A stretch of DNA of 64,000 nucleotides from Anaerolineae bacterium (GTDB taxonomy: Bacteria > Chloroflexota > Anaerolineae > Aggregatilineales > Phototrophicaceae): contig JALHQT010000008.1 in assembly GCA_022841825.1 (NCBI GenBank), positions 62,001-126,000 on the forward strand, read 5' to 3'. How positions within the stretch are numbered: the stretch's first letter is position 1; each line of letters opens with the position of its first letter. Both the position numbers and the translations under genes were made by a program. This document shows, one piece after another, positions 1 to 9,415 of the stretch. The notes beneath the pieces are model-generated. The model was not told the origin of the DNA, did not search any database, and saw only the letters and a list, made by a program, of their open reading frames with translations.

Positions 1-1
1 G

Positions 2-652
2 TTTGTCGCTCTGACAATGTTGTTCGTCTTCGCACTGGTGATCGTGCGAGACAATAGAGCGGGATGGGAGATGGCGCTGGGCATGGCATTCGGTGGCATT
101 GGCACAATAGTGTGCTTTGTGAGTGGACGAGCACTGCTGCGTGGGATGCGCGACATGCGCGCGCTGCGCGATGAAGTTGGCAACGATGCTCCCCAAATCC
201 TGATAGCACGTTACAACCTGTGGCTTGGCGTGTGTCTCCTGCCGCTCTTTGTCTTCATTTTTGTCCCAGAAGTCGTCATCAGAGCCTTTGGCAGCGACAC
301 AGCCATGCTTGTCGGAGTGATCGGGATCGCAGGGGCGATCTTCACTTTTGCGCGTGCGTTCCGGCTGTACCATCGCTACATCATGAAGCTGTCGCCCGGC
401 GCGCTGCGGGCAATCATGCGCGAAGATTTCCCGGAGAGCACATGGAGTCGCTTTAGCTGGGTCTGGGCGCTGCCGATGTTGATGAATCTGCTCTTTGACT
501 TTCCGCCGCAGTTTCCCCCGCTGGAACGTGGCGACTGGCTGGATTTGTCGCTGCCGGCGACGGGGGTAATCTTTTTAGCCGCAGGCTTCACTTACTGGCG
601 CTATCATCGCAACATCAGCCGCCGCATTGAGGCTGAAGGAGGTGCATCATGA
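2..652 (+). CDS. Multi-pass membrane protein, 5' end outside window
   Basis: The frame is open to the window edge before the first ATG at 17 and reads hydrophobic residues there, so the gene probably begins upstream. The visible ~215 residues hold about five hydrophobic segments (near the N-terminus, ~25-45, ~75-95, ~100-120 and ~185-205) separated by short charged loops, and end in a basic cytoplasmic tail. I recognise no catalytic motif or kinase domain. Its stop overlaps the ATG of the LuxR-type regulator by 4 bases (ATGA), so the two are translationally coupled. It may be a membrane sensor or accessory of that regulator, which is inference from position only. Confidence 0.6.
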   Translation, partial: FVALTMLFVFALVIVRDNRAGWEMALGMAFGGIGTIVCFVSGRALLRGMRDMRALRDEVGNDAPQILIARYNLWLGVCLLPLFVFIFVPEVVIRAFGSDTAMLVGVIGIAGAIFTFARAFRLYHRYIMKLSPGALRAIMREDFPESTWSRFSWVWALPMLMNLLFDFPPQFPPLERGDWLDLSLPATGVIFLAAGFTYWRYHRNISRRIEAEGGAS

Positions 653-1302
653 GCAAGATACGTGTCGCATTGGTCGATGATCATCGCGTTGTGCGACAGG
701 GGCTGCGCTCTTACTTCGAGGCGTTCGGCGACATCCAGATCATCGGCGAGGCAAGCAGCGGCGAAGAAGCGACGCGCGAATTAGAGCGCTGGCTGCCAGA
801 TGTCGTGGTGATGGATCTGCTGATGCCGGGCGGTATCGATGGGATCGAGACGACGCGGCGAATCCGCGTGCTTTCGCCGCACACGCAGGTGGTCGTCCTG
901 ACCGCATACGCGGATGACGCGCGCGTGGTGGCAGCGCTACGAGCGGGCGCCATTGGCTACATCCGCAAAGAAGCGGAGCCGGAAATCCTGCTCGGCGCGG
1001 TGCGGGCGGCGGCGCGGGGGCAAAGCGTGCTCGACCCGTCGATTGCGGGCAGTGTGCTGCAAGACCTAGTGCGTGGCAGGCTCCCGGGCAGCGAGCTGAC
1101 CGAGCGTGAGATGGATGTGCTGCGTCAGCTCGCCAACGGGCGCACCAACAAGCAGATCGCCGAGGCGCTGGTCGTCGGCGAGGAGACGGTCAAGACGCAC
1201 GTCGGCAACATCCTCGCCAAGCTCCAGCTTGCGCATCGCGGGCAGGCGATCATCTACGCGCTCAAGCAAGGTGTCATCACGTTGGAGGAGTTGGAATTGT
1301 AG
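649..1302 (+). CDS. NarL/FixJ-family response regulator (REC + LuxR HTH)
   Basis: This is a two-domain transcriptional regulator. The receiver domain (about 1-120) has the acidic pair D10/D11, phospho-acceptor D56 in VVMDLLMP, T85 and K107, all in the expected places. The C-terminal LuxR-type helix-turn-helix (about 150-212) shows LTEREMDVLRQLANGRTNKQ and the recognition-helix pattern VKTHVGNILAKL. The 217-residue length is normal for the family. The ATG overlaps the stop of the upstream membrane-protein gene, and a GGAGG-like site lies just before it. A cognate histidine kinase is not visible and probably lies left of the window. Confidence 0.95.
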   Translation: MSKIRVALVDDHRVVRQGLRSYFEAFGDIQIIGEASSGEEATRELERWLPDVVVMDLLMPGGIDGIETTRRIRVLSPHTQVVVLTAYADDARVVAALRAGAIGYIRKEAEPEILLGAVRAAARGQSVLDPSIAGSVLQDLVRGRLPGSELTEREMDVLRQLANGRTNKQIAEALVVGEETVKTHVGNILAKLQLAHRGQAIIYALKQGVITLEELEL

Positions 1303-1382
1303 GAGCGAGTTGAGCTTTACATGACAAGCCTGCCCTCGAGAAATGGGGTGTCTGGTAAAACGTGCGATGCACCTACGTATCA

Positions 1383-1826
1383 TTAATTCTCGCACGTGAT
1401 ATCGGGCAGCGCGTCGAGCTGCTCGCGCAGGCTGTCGTCGTCCTGCTCCGTCCAGAGCGCTTCGATCTTGCCGTCGCGCACACGAACGGTCGTCACGCCA
1501 TTCCAGCGCAGCTTGCGCCCAATCGAGATCAAGACGCCTTTCCTGCCGATCAAGCCACCTGGATGCGTCGCCTCCGCCGTCCATTCGACAGTGACGCGCG
1601 ATCCGTGTACCTCGACCGTCTCGGGTGTATACGTGAGGTCGGGATACTGGATGAACATGACCATCATCATTTGCTGAAAGCCTTTGATGGTGTTGGGGAT
1701 GCCTGCCATCTGTGGGTAAAAGATGAAGTCGGGGGCGACATAAGTCGCGATTGAGTGCAGATTGTGGGCGTTCAACGCCTCAAGAAAGAATGTTTCAAGC
1801 AGTCGTTGATTACTTTTGGCGAGCAT
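1383..1826 (-). CDS. SnoaL-like / NTF2-fold protein
   Basis: This 147-residue protein has the SnoaL-like NTF2-fold pattern: an N-terminal helix (RLLETFFLEALNAHN), then YVAPDFIFYP, an FQQMMMVMF helix, and beta strands ending in VRVRDGKIEALWTEQDD. Such proteins are small cyclases, hydrolases or ligand binders, and the substrate cannot be told. A GTG eight codons upstream also opens the frame, but the ATG at 1826 is preceded by GAAAGGA at good distance, so I use it. It is convergent with the response-regulator gene. The 220 bases on its right side show no convincing gene. Confidence 0.8.
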   Translation of the reverse strand: MLAKSNQRLLETFFLEALNAHNLHSIATYVAPDFIFYPQMAGIPNTIKGFQQMMMVMFIQYPDLTYTPETVEVHGSRVTVEWTAEATHPGGLIGRKGVLISIGRKLRWNGVTTVRVRDGKIEALWTEQDDDSLREQLDALPDITCEN

Positions 1827-2070
1827 CACGGGTCCTTTCAAAAGCGTCACAAAGGATTCTTGACAGCATAGAGCAGAGTTCTATTCAGGCTGAAGTTCAA
1901 AAGCTGCTCACTTCTGTGATGACATTATGCAGAAGCATAGAGAAACTTCGACAGAAGCACATCCTCCGATGGTCGCAGATTGGCACTGAGTCTTCAGTCG
2001 CCCCTGTGAATGACGCGGCAGGGGAGTAGAATGCAGGGGATGCGAATTCCCTAATGAGACGAGCACCCGC

Positions 2071-3585
2071 TTGACCGACTCCTCTGCCCCCATTACCCAT
2101 GCTGCTGCCCAGCGCGCCGCCCGCAACATGGGTGCGATGGCAGCAGCGCAGGTCATCAGTAAAGGGCTGCTGTTCGCCTGGCAGCTCGTCCTCATCCCGC
2201 TACTAGGACCAGCGGAATATGGGGTGTATGGCACGGTAAGCGCCTTGATGCTCATCGGGGTGACGATCACGGGCTTTGGAATGGGCGTCATCATCATCCG
2301 CGAGGTTGCGCGCGATCACAAGCGGGCGGGCGCGTATCTGAGCAGCGCATTGTTCCTGCAGACAATCCTGGGGCTGCTGGCATACGTCGGACTTCAGATC
2401 GCCGCCGCGCTGCTGGACTACGCGCCGGAAGTGCGCGGTTTTCTGGCGATCGCGTCCCTCAGCCTGCTCATCGACATGCTGGGAAATCTGTGCTTCGACC
2501 AGCTCCAGGCGCAGGAACGGATGGGCACAACGGCGGCGGTCGAGGTGGGGAATGTTGCGCTGCGCATCGCCCTGGTGGCGTTAGCATTGAGTGGTGGATA
2601 CGGCTTACTCGGCGTCTACGTCGTGACGCTGCTCTCCGGGCTGGTACGCGCGGGGGTGTTGTGGGCTGCTCTGGCGCGCACTGGCATACGCCCGCAGTTC
2701 CCCATCGATCGCTCAGTGGGGCGCGCGCTGATGCGCGATGGCGCGCCCGGCGCGGCATCGGCGCTGGTGACGACAGGCTACCAGAACGCGGATCGCCTTG
2801 TCACCGCCAGCCTGCTCGGTTCACAGGCGGTGGGGTATCTGTCGGCGTCGTTTGTCGTTGTGGTGGGCATGATCGAACTGCTCAGTACGACCGTGCTGAT
2901 CGCCGTCTATCCGCTCATGGCACGCATCAGCGGCACGGGCAGCGACCTGGCACGCTTTCGCCATGTCGTCGAAACGCTGGCACACTTCACACTGGTCATC
3001 ACGCTGCCGATCACGCTGGCAGTGTCCATCTATTCGGACGCGCTGGTCTCTGTGCTGGGCGAGCGCTACGCACCCACCGCCGACGTGCTGCGCGTGATGG
3101 TCTGGTACGCCTTCATTGTCATGATCAGCAACGTCTACACCCAAGCAATGCTGGTGCAGAACCGCCAGCGGGTGACGTTCCTGCTGCGCACCTTCGGGCT
3201 GCTGCTCAATCTCGCCCTGCTCTTTCTCCTGCTGCCACGCCTGGGTCTGGTCGGCGCGCCCATTGCATTGGTCACAGGCGAGGCGCTCGTCTTTCTCCTG
3301 CTGGTGCGGCTGTTTACTCAGGGCGGACGTGCGCCGCCAGACATCCGCAAGGCATTGCGCGTGCTGGTCGCAGGGGGCACAGCGAGCGCGTTCATGCTGC
3401 TGGCGCACAGCATCCAACCGCCGCTGCTCGCCGCGTTCATCGGCAGTGCCATAGGTTTTGCTGCCTATGGCACGCTGATACTGTTCCTGCGCGGACTTAA
3501 TGCGGGCGATTGGGGGCTGGTGCGCCAGCTTGTGGAGGCGATGCCAGGCGGCAAGAAGATTGCGCGCTGGCTGCCCACGGCTTAG
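2071..3585 (+). CDS. Polysaccharide flippase (MOP/Wzx-like membrane protein)
   Basis: A 504-residue integral membrane protein with about 12-14 hydrophobic segments and no soluble domain, matching the size and pattern of O-antigen/exopolysaccharide flippases (MOP superfamily). Typical elements are the N-terminal helix with AMAAAQVISKGLLF, the short LGPAEYGVYG loop after TM1, and IPLLGPAEYG-like repeats of this pattern in the second half. It likely flips lipid-linked oligosaccharides across the membrane. The start appears to be TTG at 2071; an internal ATG at 2128-2130 is an alternative. It is isolated on the plus strand and its stop overlaps the convergent neighbour's stop by 4 bases. No glycosyltransferases accompany it here. 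Confidence 0.85.
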   Translation: MTDSSAPITHAAAQRAARNMGAMAAAQVISKGLLFAWQLVLIPLLGPAEYGVYGTVSALMLIGVTITGFGMGVIIIREVARDHKRAGAYLSSALFLQTILGLLAYVGLQIAAALLDYAPEVRGFLAIASLSLLIDMLGNLCFDQLQAQERMGTTAAVEVGNVALRIALVALALSGGYGLLGVYVVTLLSGLVRAGVLWAALARTGIRPQFPIDRSVGRALMRDGAPGAASALVTTGYQNADRLVTASLLGSQAVGYLSASFVVVVGMIELLSTTVLIAVYPLMARISGTGSDLARFRHVVETLAHFTLVITLPITLAVSIYSDALVSVLGERYAPTADVLRVMVWYAFIVMISNVYTQAMLVQNRQRVTFLLRTFGLLLNLALLFLLLPRLGLVGAPIALVTGEALVFLLLVRLFTQGGRAPPDIRKALRVLVAGGTASAFMLLAHSIQPPLLAAFIGSAIGFAAYGTLILFLRGLNAGDWGLVRQLVEAMPGGKKIARWLPTA

Positions 3586-4811
3586 GGCAGCGCCGCAAAC
3601 GGCGGCAGCGTCTCGCCCGCTGCATCCATCGACGACGTGTTGGCGATATACCACGAGATGCCCATGTTGTCCGAGAGGATGCTCCAGATTTCGCGGTTCT
3701 CGGTCGCCGAGTGGTATTCCAGGTGCAGCGGCGGTGGGGTCGCCCCGCCCGTGTCTTCGCCCCACAGGACGACGTATCCACCCGGCGCGGCTGCCGTCTG
3801 AACGAACGAGCCGTAGGTGCCGAGTTCGCTCACAATGCCTGCGCGGTCAATCGTCACCACCCGCGTCCCCATCGACATCGCCGGGTTATCCGGGTCGCCG
3901 CTCTCCAGCATCGTGACCAGCAGGCGACGCCCACCGTCGATGAACTTCACATCATAGGGCAGCCATTCGCCGCTTTCGTAGACAATCGACTCGACACCAT
4001 TCGCATCGGTGATCTTGACGAGGTTGTAGATCGGCATGGGTCCAATTGGGGTGCCGCTGATCCGCGCGGGATCGAGGTCGAGCCATGCTAGCTCGCCCGT
4101 CGCCTCCAGGTAGTCGATGCCGAAGCCGCCCCAATTGGCGACAGGTTCGAGCGCTCCACTCTCCGCCGTCCAGCGGTAGGCAGGCGCACCAGGGTTGCCC
4201 TCAGAGCCGAACGGCTGAAGCGCGAAGATAAGCTCGCCATCGCCGAAGTATTGGAACATTGGCAGGATCGAGAAGCGCGCCTCGTCAGTCGAAGTGTCGA
4301 TGACGGGGCTAAGGCTGTTGGCGACTTCCTGGATCGTGCCGGCCGCCGTGTCGATCAACATGACTGACCAGATCGGCAGATTGGGGTCGAGCGCCGGGTC
4401 GCCGGGGTAGCCGCGCACGATGCCGACCGCGACCTGCGCGCCGTCCGTACTGAAGCCGCCAACATCGCAGCCAATGGCGCTGCCGAGTTCGACGCGCGCC
4501 GCGTCAACCGCTGCTGCAAGATCGCGCACGATCAGCGCGGTGGCGGGCGGCGCGCCATTCGGGTCATAGGTCGTAACGCAGTAGGCGATTTTCTGTCCAT
4601 CGGGACTGACGGGGAAATCGGACTGCATCGGGTAGACATCGGGTGCCAGACCGAGGTCATAGGCAGCCTGTGCGCCGTCGAGCGCGACAGAGACGAGTTC
4701 GCGCGTGGCGGTGTTGTAGAGATAGGCAGTCCAGGGCGCGGCATCCTGCGCGAAGGCGGGCGCGGCGCTGACAAGGACGAGGGTGATGAGCAAGAGGAGT
4801 TTACGGAACAT
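3582..4811 (-). CDS. Secreted beta-propeller-like protein of unknown function
   Basis: A 409-residue protein with a clear signal peptide (FRKLLLLITLVLVSAAPAFA, cleavage after AFAQ). The body is beta-rich with TolB/WD40-like phrases such as FPVSPDGQKIAYC and FSTDGAQVAVGI repeated at intervals, which suggests a propeller of the S9/TolB type. I see no Ser-His-Asp peptidase triad and no C-terminal hydrolase domain. A GGAGG lies 9 bases before the ATG. It stands downstream of the amino-acid transporter operon but with a 200-base gap containing a palindrome, so it is probably a separate unit. Confidence 0.6.
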   Translation of the reverse strand: MFRKLLLLITLVLVSAAPAFAQDAAPWTAYLYNTATRELVSVALDGAQAAYDLGLAPDVYPMQSDFPVSPDGQKIAYCVTTYDPNGAPPATALIVRDLAAAVDAARVELGSAIGCDVGGFSTDGAQVAVGIVRGYPGDPALDPNLPIWSVMLIDTAAGTIQEVANSLSPVIDTSTDEARFSILPMFQYFGDGELIFALQPFGSEGNPGAPAYRWTAESGALEPVANWGGFGIDYLEATGELAWLDLDPARISGTPIGPMPIYNLVKITDANGVESIVYESGEWLPYDVKFIDGGRRLLVTMLESGDPDNPAMSMGTRVVTIDRAGIVSELGTYGSFVQTAAAPGGYVVLWGEDTGGATPPPLHLEYHSATENREIWSILSDNMGISWYIANTSSMDAAGETLPPFAALP

Positions 4812-4943
4812 AGGGAGTCACCTCCAAGCGGCTAGTCTACAAATCAGTGTACTCACGTTCGCGTCCCTGTGCAGACGACCGACGGAGGAAAGTTGTTCCG
4901 ACTTTGGGAGGAGAGGAGGAAACACTAGACTGCGCAAGAAGGC

Positions 4944-4967
4944 ACGGAGAGGGCATGCCCTCTCCGT
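4944..4967. repeat. 24-bp perfect palindrome with T-rich flank
   Basis: Bases 4944-4967 form a perfect palindrome centred on GGGCATGCCC, followed on the plus strand by TCTCTCTTTTTC. As RNA it would fold into a GC-rich stem with a tiny loop, terminator-like on the plus strand. However, both flanking genes are on the minus strand, so the T-run points the wrong way to end the ABC operon. It may be a bidirectional stop or a relative of the CATG-centred palindromes seen in the 46-55 kb region. Confidence 0.5.
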
Positions 4968-5012
4968 TCTCTCTTTTTCTTCGCGCGCATTGCGTCTTCG
5001 CGGTTGATTAAC

Positions 5013-5765
<753 letters not shown>

Positions 5766-5783
5766 GATAAGTCCTCATCACTC

Positions 5784-7895
5784 TTAGATTTGCCGCTTGA
5801 GTGCAGAGCCTGCGCCGGTCGTCTCGATACGTCGGCTAACGGCTGCCATGCCCCAGCAGAAGACAAAATAGATGATCGAAATGAACATCAGCGTTTCGCG
5901 GCGCAGCCCGAGGAACTCGGTCTGGGCATTAATGTTATCCGCCATCCCCGTCAGGTCAAGCAAGCCGACGATAGTGACGAGCGACGTATCCTTGAAGAGC
6001 GCGACAAACGACCCCATGATCGCCGGGATGACGATGCGCAGCGCCTGCGGCAGCGTGATGTTGAGCGTGATCTGCCAGCTATTCAAACCGACCGCCTTCG
6101 CCGCTTCTTCCTGCCCAGGCGGGATCGCCTGCAAGCCGCCGCGTATCGTCTCGGCGAGATAGGCGGCGCTGAACAGCACGGTGGCAATGGTCGCGCGGAA
6201 TGCGCCGGGGAAGTCTGCCAGGCTCGGATTGATCAGCGGGAGCAAAAGCTGCGCCATGAATAACACGGTGATAAAGGGCACACCGCGCACGAGTTCGATG
6301 TAGGCACTGCACAGCAGACTGACGATGGGCAGCTTCGGCTGAAAACGAATCTCGCGTGCACCCCAACGAAACCGAATGAGCGGAGAGAGCGGGACACCTG
6401 CATTGCTCCGGCGTCCCAGGGCGAGCAGAATTCCGAGTGGCAGCGAGAGCACAATGCCCCAGGTTGTGAGCAGGATCGTCAGCAGCAAACCGCCCCAGGT
6501 ACGCGGGTCAGTCAGCGGCAGAATGTCGCCCAATCCATAGACCAGGAAGAACATCAGGAGAGGCAGCAGCGCGAGCGCCCAGGTCGCGACTCGCCCGGAG
6601 GCAGCACGCGGTCGGACAGGATTGGGGAATACGCGATCCAGCACCCGACCGATCAGGTAGCCGCCCACGACCGCCAGCGAGACCACCAACGCAGGAGTCG
6701 CCAGCATCGCCAGAAACGGATCGACGAACAGCCGCAGGTAGTCCGCAAAACTGTGATCACCGCGATACTGAAAGTCGGTAATGACGGCAAAGGGGATTTC
6801 TCGCCCGTCAAATTCCGGGCGGATTGCCTCACTGGTATACGTGTCGGTCATGCGTACAAACTGATCGACGCGCTCGACAGCACCGCTCTCGCCCCGGCGC
6901 GTAATGCCACGCTCAAGGATCGGGTACACACCGAAGCTCTCGATCAGGGCGATGCTGCCCTCTGCCTCGACCACTTTCTCGATCACATACCAGCCATCGG
7001 CGGGCAGTACCACACTGATAGGTCGGCTGTTGGCGTCGAGCACCCCTTCCACCAGCGGTTCGAGCGTCGCGCCATCCAGGATTCGCACGGTGACAGGCTG
7101 CTGATTGACCTGTGCTTCGTCCAGGATGTCTTCCGGAATGACGAGACGCCCCTGTTCGGCAGTCAGCAAGGCGCGCTGGCTCTCGGTGATGGCATTGCCC
7201 GCCAGCAGCGCTTCGATTTCGGCAGCGCGTGCCTGCGTCGTCATACGCAGATTGGCGGTATTGAGCAGACGCCCGGTGATGTCGTCGCCAAAGCTGTGCA
7301 GCGTGCGCAGCGCAGCGAGATCGCCGCTGTATTCGCCAGCCATCCGCAGGGATACCGTTTCGCCCGCGCGGGCGATGAAGGCAATGCGATCCTGGGGGCT
7401 TTCGGCGGTGGGTCCGCTGCCAAAGGTGATCTGCCCCGCCGTCAGATAGGTGGGCGGCAGCGGGATCAGGGCGTTGATTGCCTGTGGGATGAGATAGAGC
7501 AGGGCGATGATGACGGCAACGGCAACCGGAAACCAGCGCCGTATGCGCGTCCATGCCGCCAGCGCCAGCCCGACCGCGATGCAGGTCAGAACGAGAAGGA
7601 CGAGCAGTCGCCACTCAAACTCTGGTTGGAAGCGCCCGACCATCAAGCCGCGAAGGTTGAAGTTGATGGCGTACCAGTTCGCCTGACTCACGACCCAACT
7701 GAAGAATGATACCCCACCTGCGATGAGCAATGCGCCGAGAAGAAGCGTGAGCAGCGTGTCCGATGTCGAGCGAAACAGGTTCTGCCGGAGCCAGGCGATG
7801 GGTCCCACGACACTGGTGGGCGGCGCTTTGGCACCACCATCACCCGTGTGGACGCGCGTTCCGCTCTGGGGTCGGCGTTCGGAAAGACTGCTCAT
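5784..7895 (-). CDS. Amino-acid ABC permease (AapM-like) with large extra domain
   Basis: The C-terminal ~240 residues are a normal HisM/AapM-type permease with the ATPase-contacting EAA loop (GQEEAAKAVGLNSWQ) and typical VRGVPFITVLF and SFVALFKDTSLV phrases. In front lie about 450 residues: two or three membrane segments (~45-130), a roughly 280-residue soluble stretch beginning at PPTYLTAGQITFGSG that is beta-rich and probably extracytoplasmic, then more membrane segments. At 703 residues it is nearly twice the usual 380-400. The ATG at 7895 overlaps the upstream permease stop (ATGA). The frame stays open upstream to 8504 but that part is antisense-like shadow of the neighbour, so I exclude it. 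Confidence 0.9.
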   Translation of the reverse strand: MSSLSERRPQSGTRVHTGDGGAKAPPTSVVGPIAWLRQNLFRSTSDTLLTLLLGALLIAGGVSFFSWVVSQANWYAINFNLRGLMVGRFQPEFEWRLLVLLVLTCIAVGLALAAWTRIRRWFPVAVAVIIALLYLIPQAINALIPLPPTYLTAGQITFGSGPTAESPQDRIAFIARAGETVSLRMAGEYSGDLAALRTLHSFGDDITGRLLNTANLRMTTQARAAEIEALLAGNAITESQRALLTAEQGRLVIPEDILDEAQVNQQPVTVRILDGATLEPLVEGVLDANSRPISVVLPADGWYVIEKVVEAEGSIALIESFGVYPILERGITRRGESGAVERVDQFVRMTDTYTSEAIRPEFDGREIPFAVITDFQYRGDHSFADYLRLFVDPFLAMLATPALVVSLAVVGGYLIGRVLDRVFPNPVRPRAASGRVATWALALLPLLMFFLVYGLGDILPLTDPRTWGGLLLTILLTTWGIVLSLPLGILLALGRRSNAGVPLSPLIRFRWGAREIRFQPKLPIVSLLCSAYIELVRGVPFITVLFMAQLLLPLINPSLADFPGAFRATIATVLFSAAYLAETIRGGLQAIPPGQEEAAKAVGLNSWQITLNITLPQALRIVIPAIMGSFVALFKDTSLVTIVGLLDLTGMADNINAQTEFLGLRRETLMFISIIYFVFCWGMAAVSRRIETTGAGSALKRQI

Positions 7896-9322
7896 CGGCT
7901 GATGATTCTGAATTGATGATTGGCGATATTGGTCAGGAGTGACAGGACCAGACTGAGCGCGAGATACGTGACCATGATCATGGCGATGCCCGTCACCGAT
8001 TGCCCGGACTGATTCATGATCGTCGTCGTGACCGCGACAGTATCCGTGTAGGCGATAGCGATAGCAAGGGTCGAGTTCTTGGCAAGATTCAGATACTGAC
8101 TGCCAAGGGGCGGCAGGATGACCCGCATCGCCTGCGGCAGGATGACCATGCTGAACATCTGCCCCGGACGCAGACCAAGGGCGCGCGCAGCTTCGACCTG
8201 CCCACGGGGTACCGCTAGGATACCGGCACGGACGATCTCCGCAATAAATGCGGCAGTATAGACGACCAGACCCAGCAGCAGCGCAAGATACTCCGGCGAG
8301 ATCGGGACACCGCTCTCGTAGCCGGACACGACGCCAGAAGCATTGACACGCTGCACAGGCGGCACATAGATCAATGGCGCTGTCCCGCTGGCGCGCACGA
8401 TCAGCCAACCTAGGAGTGCAGCACCGATCACCGCGAGCAAAGCGTAGATGATACGTGGATACGGCTTCCCGGTGCGCTCGGTCACGCGCCCCAGCATGAT
8501 CCATTGCGCGACAGCGGCGGCGACGCCGATGCCGACGATCAACAGCCAGAGTCCGAAGCCTTCCATCGCGCGCAATTCCGGGAATGCCAGCCCGCGACGG
8601 CTGACGAATGCCGCCGGGAAGATTTCGATGCGACCGAGCGAGTTATCGAGAATACCCAGCGACCCTCCGATGAATTCAAGCACCAGGAGACCCGCCAGTG
8701 CCAGCAGAATCGGCGCGCTGCGGCGACCGGGGGACAGCCGCAGCATCCCCAAAGCGATGATGGCGAGGGCTGCGATAAAAAGTACAAGATGGCGCAGCGG
8801 GAAAAGATAGACGCCCTCTCCAGGAATCCCGAGCGGAGCGCGAAAATCCGGCAGTGAGAAGATTACGACCGCGTACCAGAAGATCAACTGCACAAGGATC
8901 GGCGTGTTGCGCAAGACTTCGACGGCGAAGGCAGTCACATTGCGGACGAGAAAGTTGGTACTGAGCAGCGCGATCCCACCAAAAACACCGAGGATAGTCG
9001 TCATGACCAGCCCAACGGACACGACGCGCAGCGTGTTGATAATGCCGACGACAAATGCCTGACCGTAGGTGCTATCCGAACTGTACCAGTCGGGGCGCTC
9101 GCCGATGTCAAAGCCAGCACGGTTGCTGAGGAACGCAAGATTGGGCGTCAGATTGTTGGCTTCCAGATTGAAAAGAATCGCGCTCCAAAGCTGGCTGACG
9201 GCGATCACCACCAGTGCCGCAATCACGATCTGGCTGATCGCTTGCAGGACGTTCGGATCGAGCAAGAAGCTTAGGAAGAGATTATTTCGTTGTGGCGGGG
9301 GTGTCGCTGCGGATGAAGCCAT
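7892..9322 (-). CDS. Amino-acid ABC permease (AapQ-like)
   Basis: The 476-residue membrane subunit pairs with the next permease. The N-terminal half has the AapQ pattern (an early TM, a loop with NNLTPNLAFLSNRAGF, then IINTLRVVSVGL), and the C-terminal half carries the EAA loop GQVEAARALGLRPGQ followed by QYLNLAKNSTLAIAIAYTD. Several additional hydrophobic segments between ~165 and 330 make it longer than the usual ~400 residues. It transports polar amino acids together with the periplasmic binding protein at 9416-10456. A hairpin lies in the 93-base gap separating it from that binding-protein gene. Confidence 0.94.
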   Translation of the reverse strand: MASSAATPPPQRNNLFLSFLLDPNVLQAISQIVIAALVVIAVSQLWSAILFNLEANNLTPNLAFLSNRAGFDIGERPDWYSSDSTYGQAFVVGIINTLRVVSVGLVMTTILGVFGGIALLSTNFLVRNVTAFAVEVLRNTPILVQLIFWYAVVIFSLPDFRAPLGIPGEGVYLFPLRHLVLFIAALAIIALGMLRLSPGRRSAPILLALAGLLVLEFIGGSLGILDNSLGRIEIFPAAFVSRRGLAFPELRAMEGFGLWLLIVGIGVAAAVAQWIMLGRVTERTGKPYPRIIYALLAVIGAALLGWLIVRASGTAPLIYVPPVQRVNASGVVSGYESGVPISPEYLALLLGLVVYTAAFIAEIVRAGILAVPRGQVEAARALGLRPGQMFSMVILPQAMRVILPPLGSQYLNLAKNSTLAIAIAYTDTVAVTTTIMNQSGQSVTGIAMIMVTYLALSLVLSLLTNIANHQFRIISR

Positions 9323-9363
9323 ACTGCTGCTACACGCCTCTCGTGAATAAACAACCTTGAAAG

Positions 9364-9394
9364 CTGGGTTGGGCAGGTCATGCTCCCAACCCAG
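9364..9394 (-). terminator. Intercistronic stem-loop after the binding-protein gene
   Basis: CTGGGTTGGG at 9364-9373 pairs perfectly with CCCAACCCAG at 9385-9394, giving a 10-bp stem with an 11-base loop just downstream of the binding-protein stop. There is only a short T-rich trail on the minus strand. Such hairpins in ABC operons commonly act as partial terminators or protect the upstream mRNA so that binding protein outnumbers permease; that role is inferred here. Confidence 0.6.
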
Positions 9395-9415
9395 GCATTC
9401 GTTACAGGTTTCTGT

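Noticed and set aside
1361-1396. 7-bp inverted repeat at the end of the SnoaL-like gene
   Set aside because: The loop is over 20 bases and it overlaps the coding end without a T-run.
1751-2029. Plus-strand 92-residue open frame
   Set aside because: It overlaps the SnoaL-like gene on the other strand and has no recognisable pattern or strong start site.
7896-8504. Upstream extension of the second amino-acid permease frame
   Set aside because: It reads as low-complexity residues overlapping the other permease on the same strand and lacks a start signal; the ATGA coupling at 7892-7895 is the better start.
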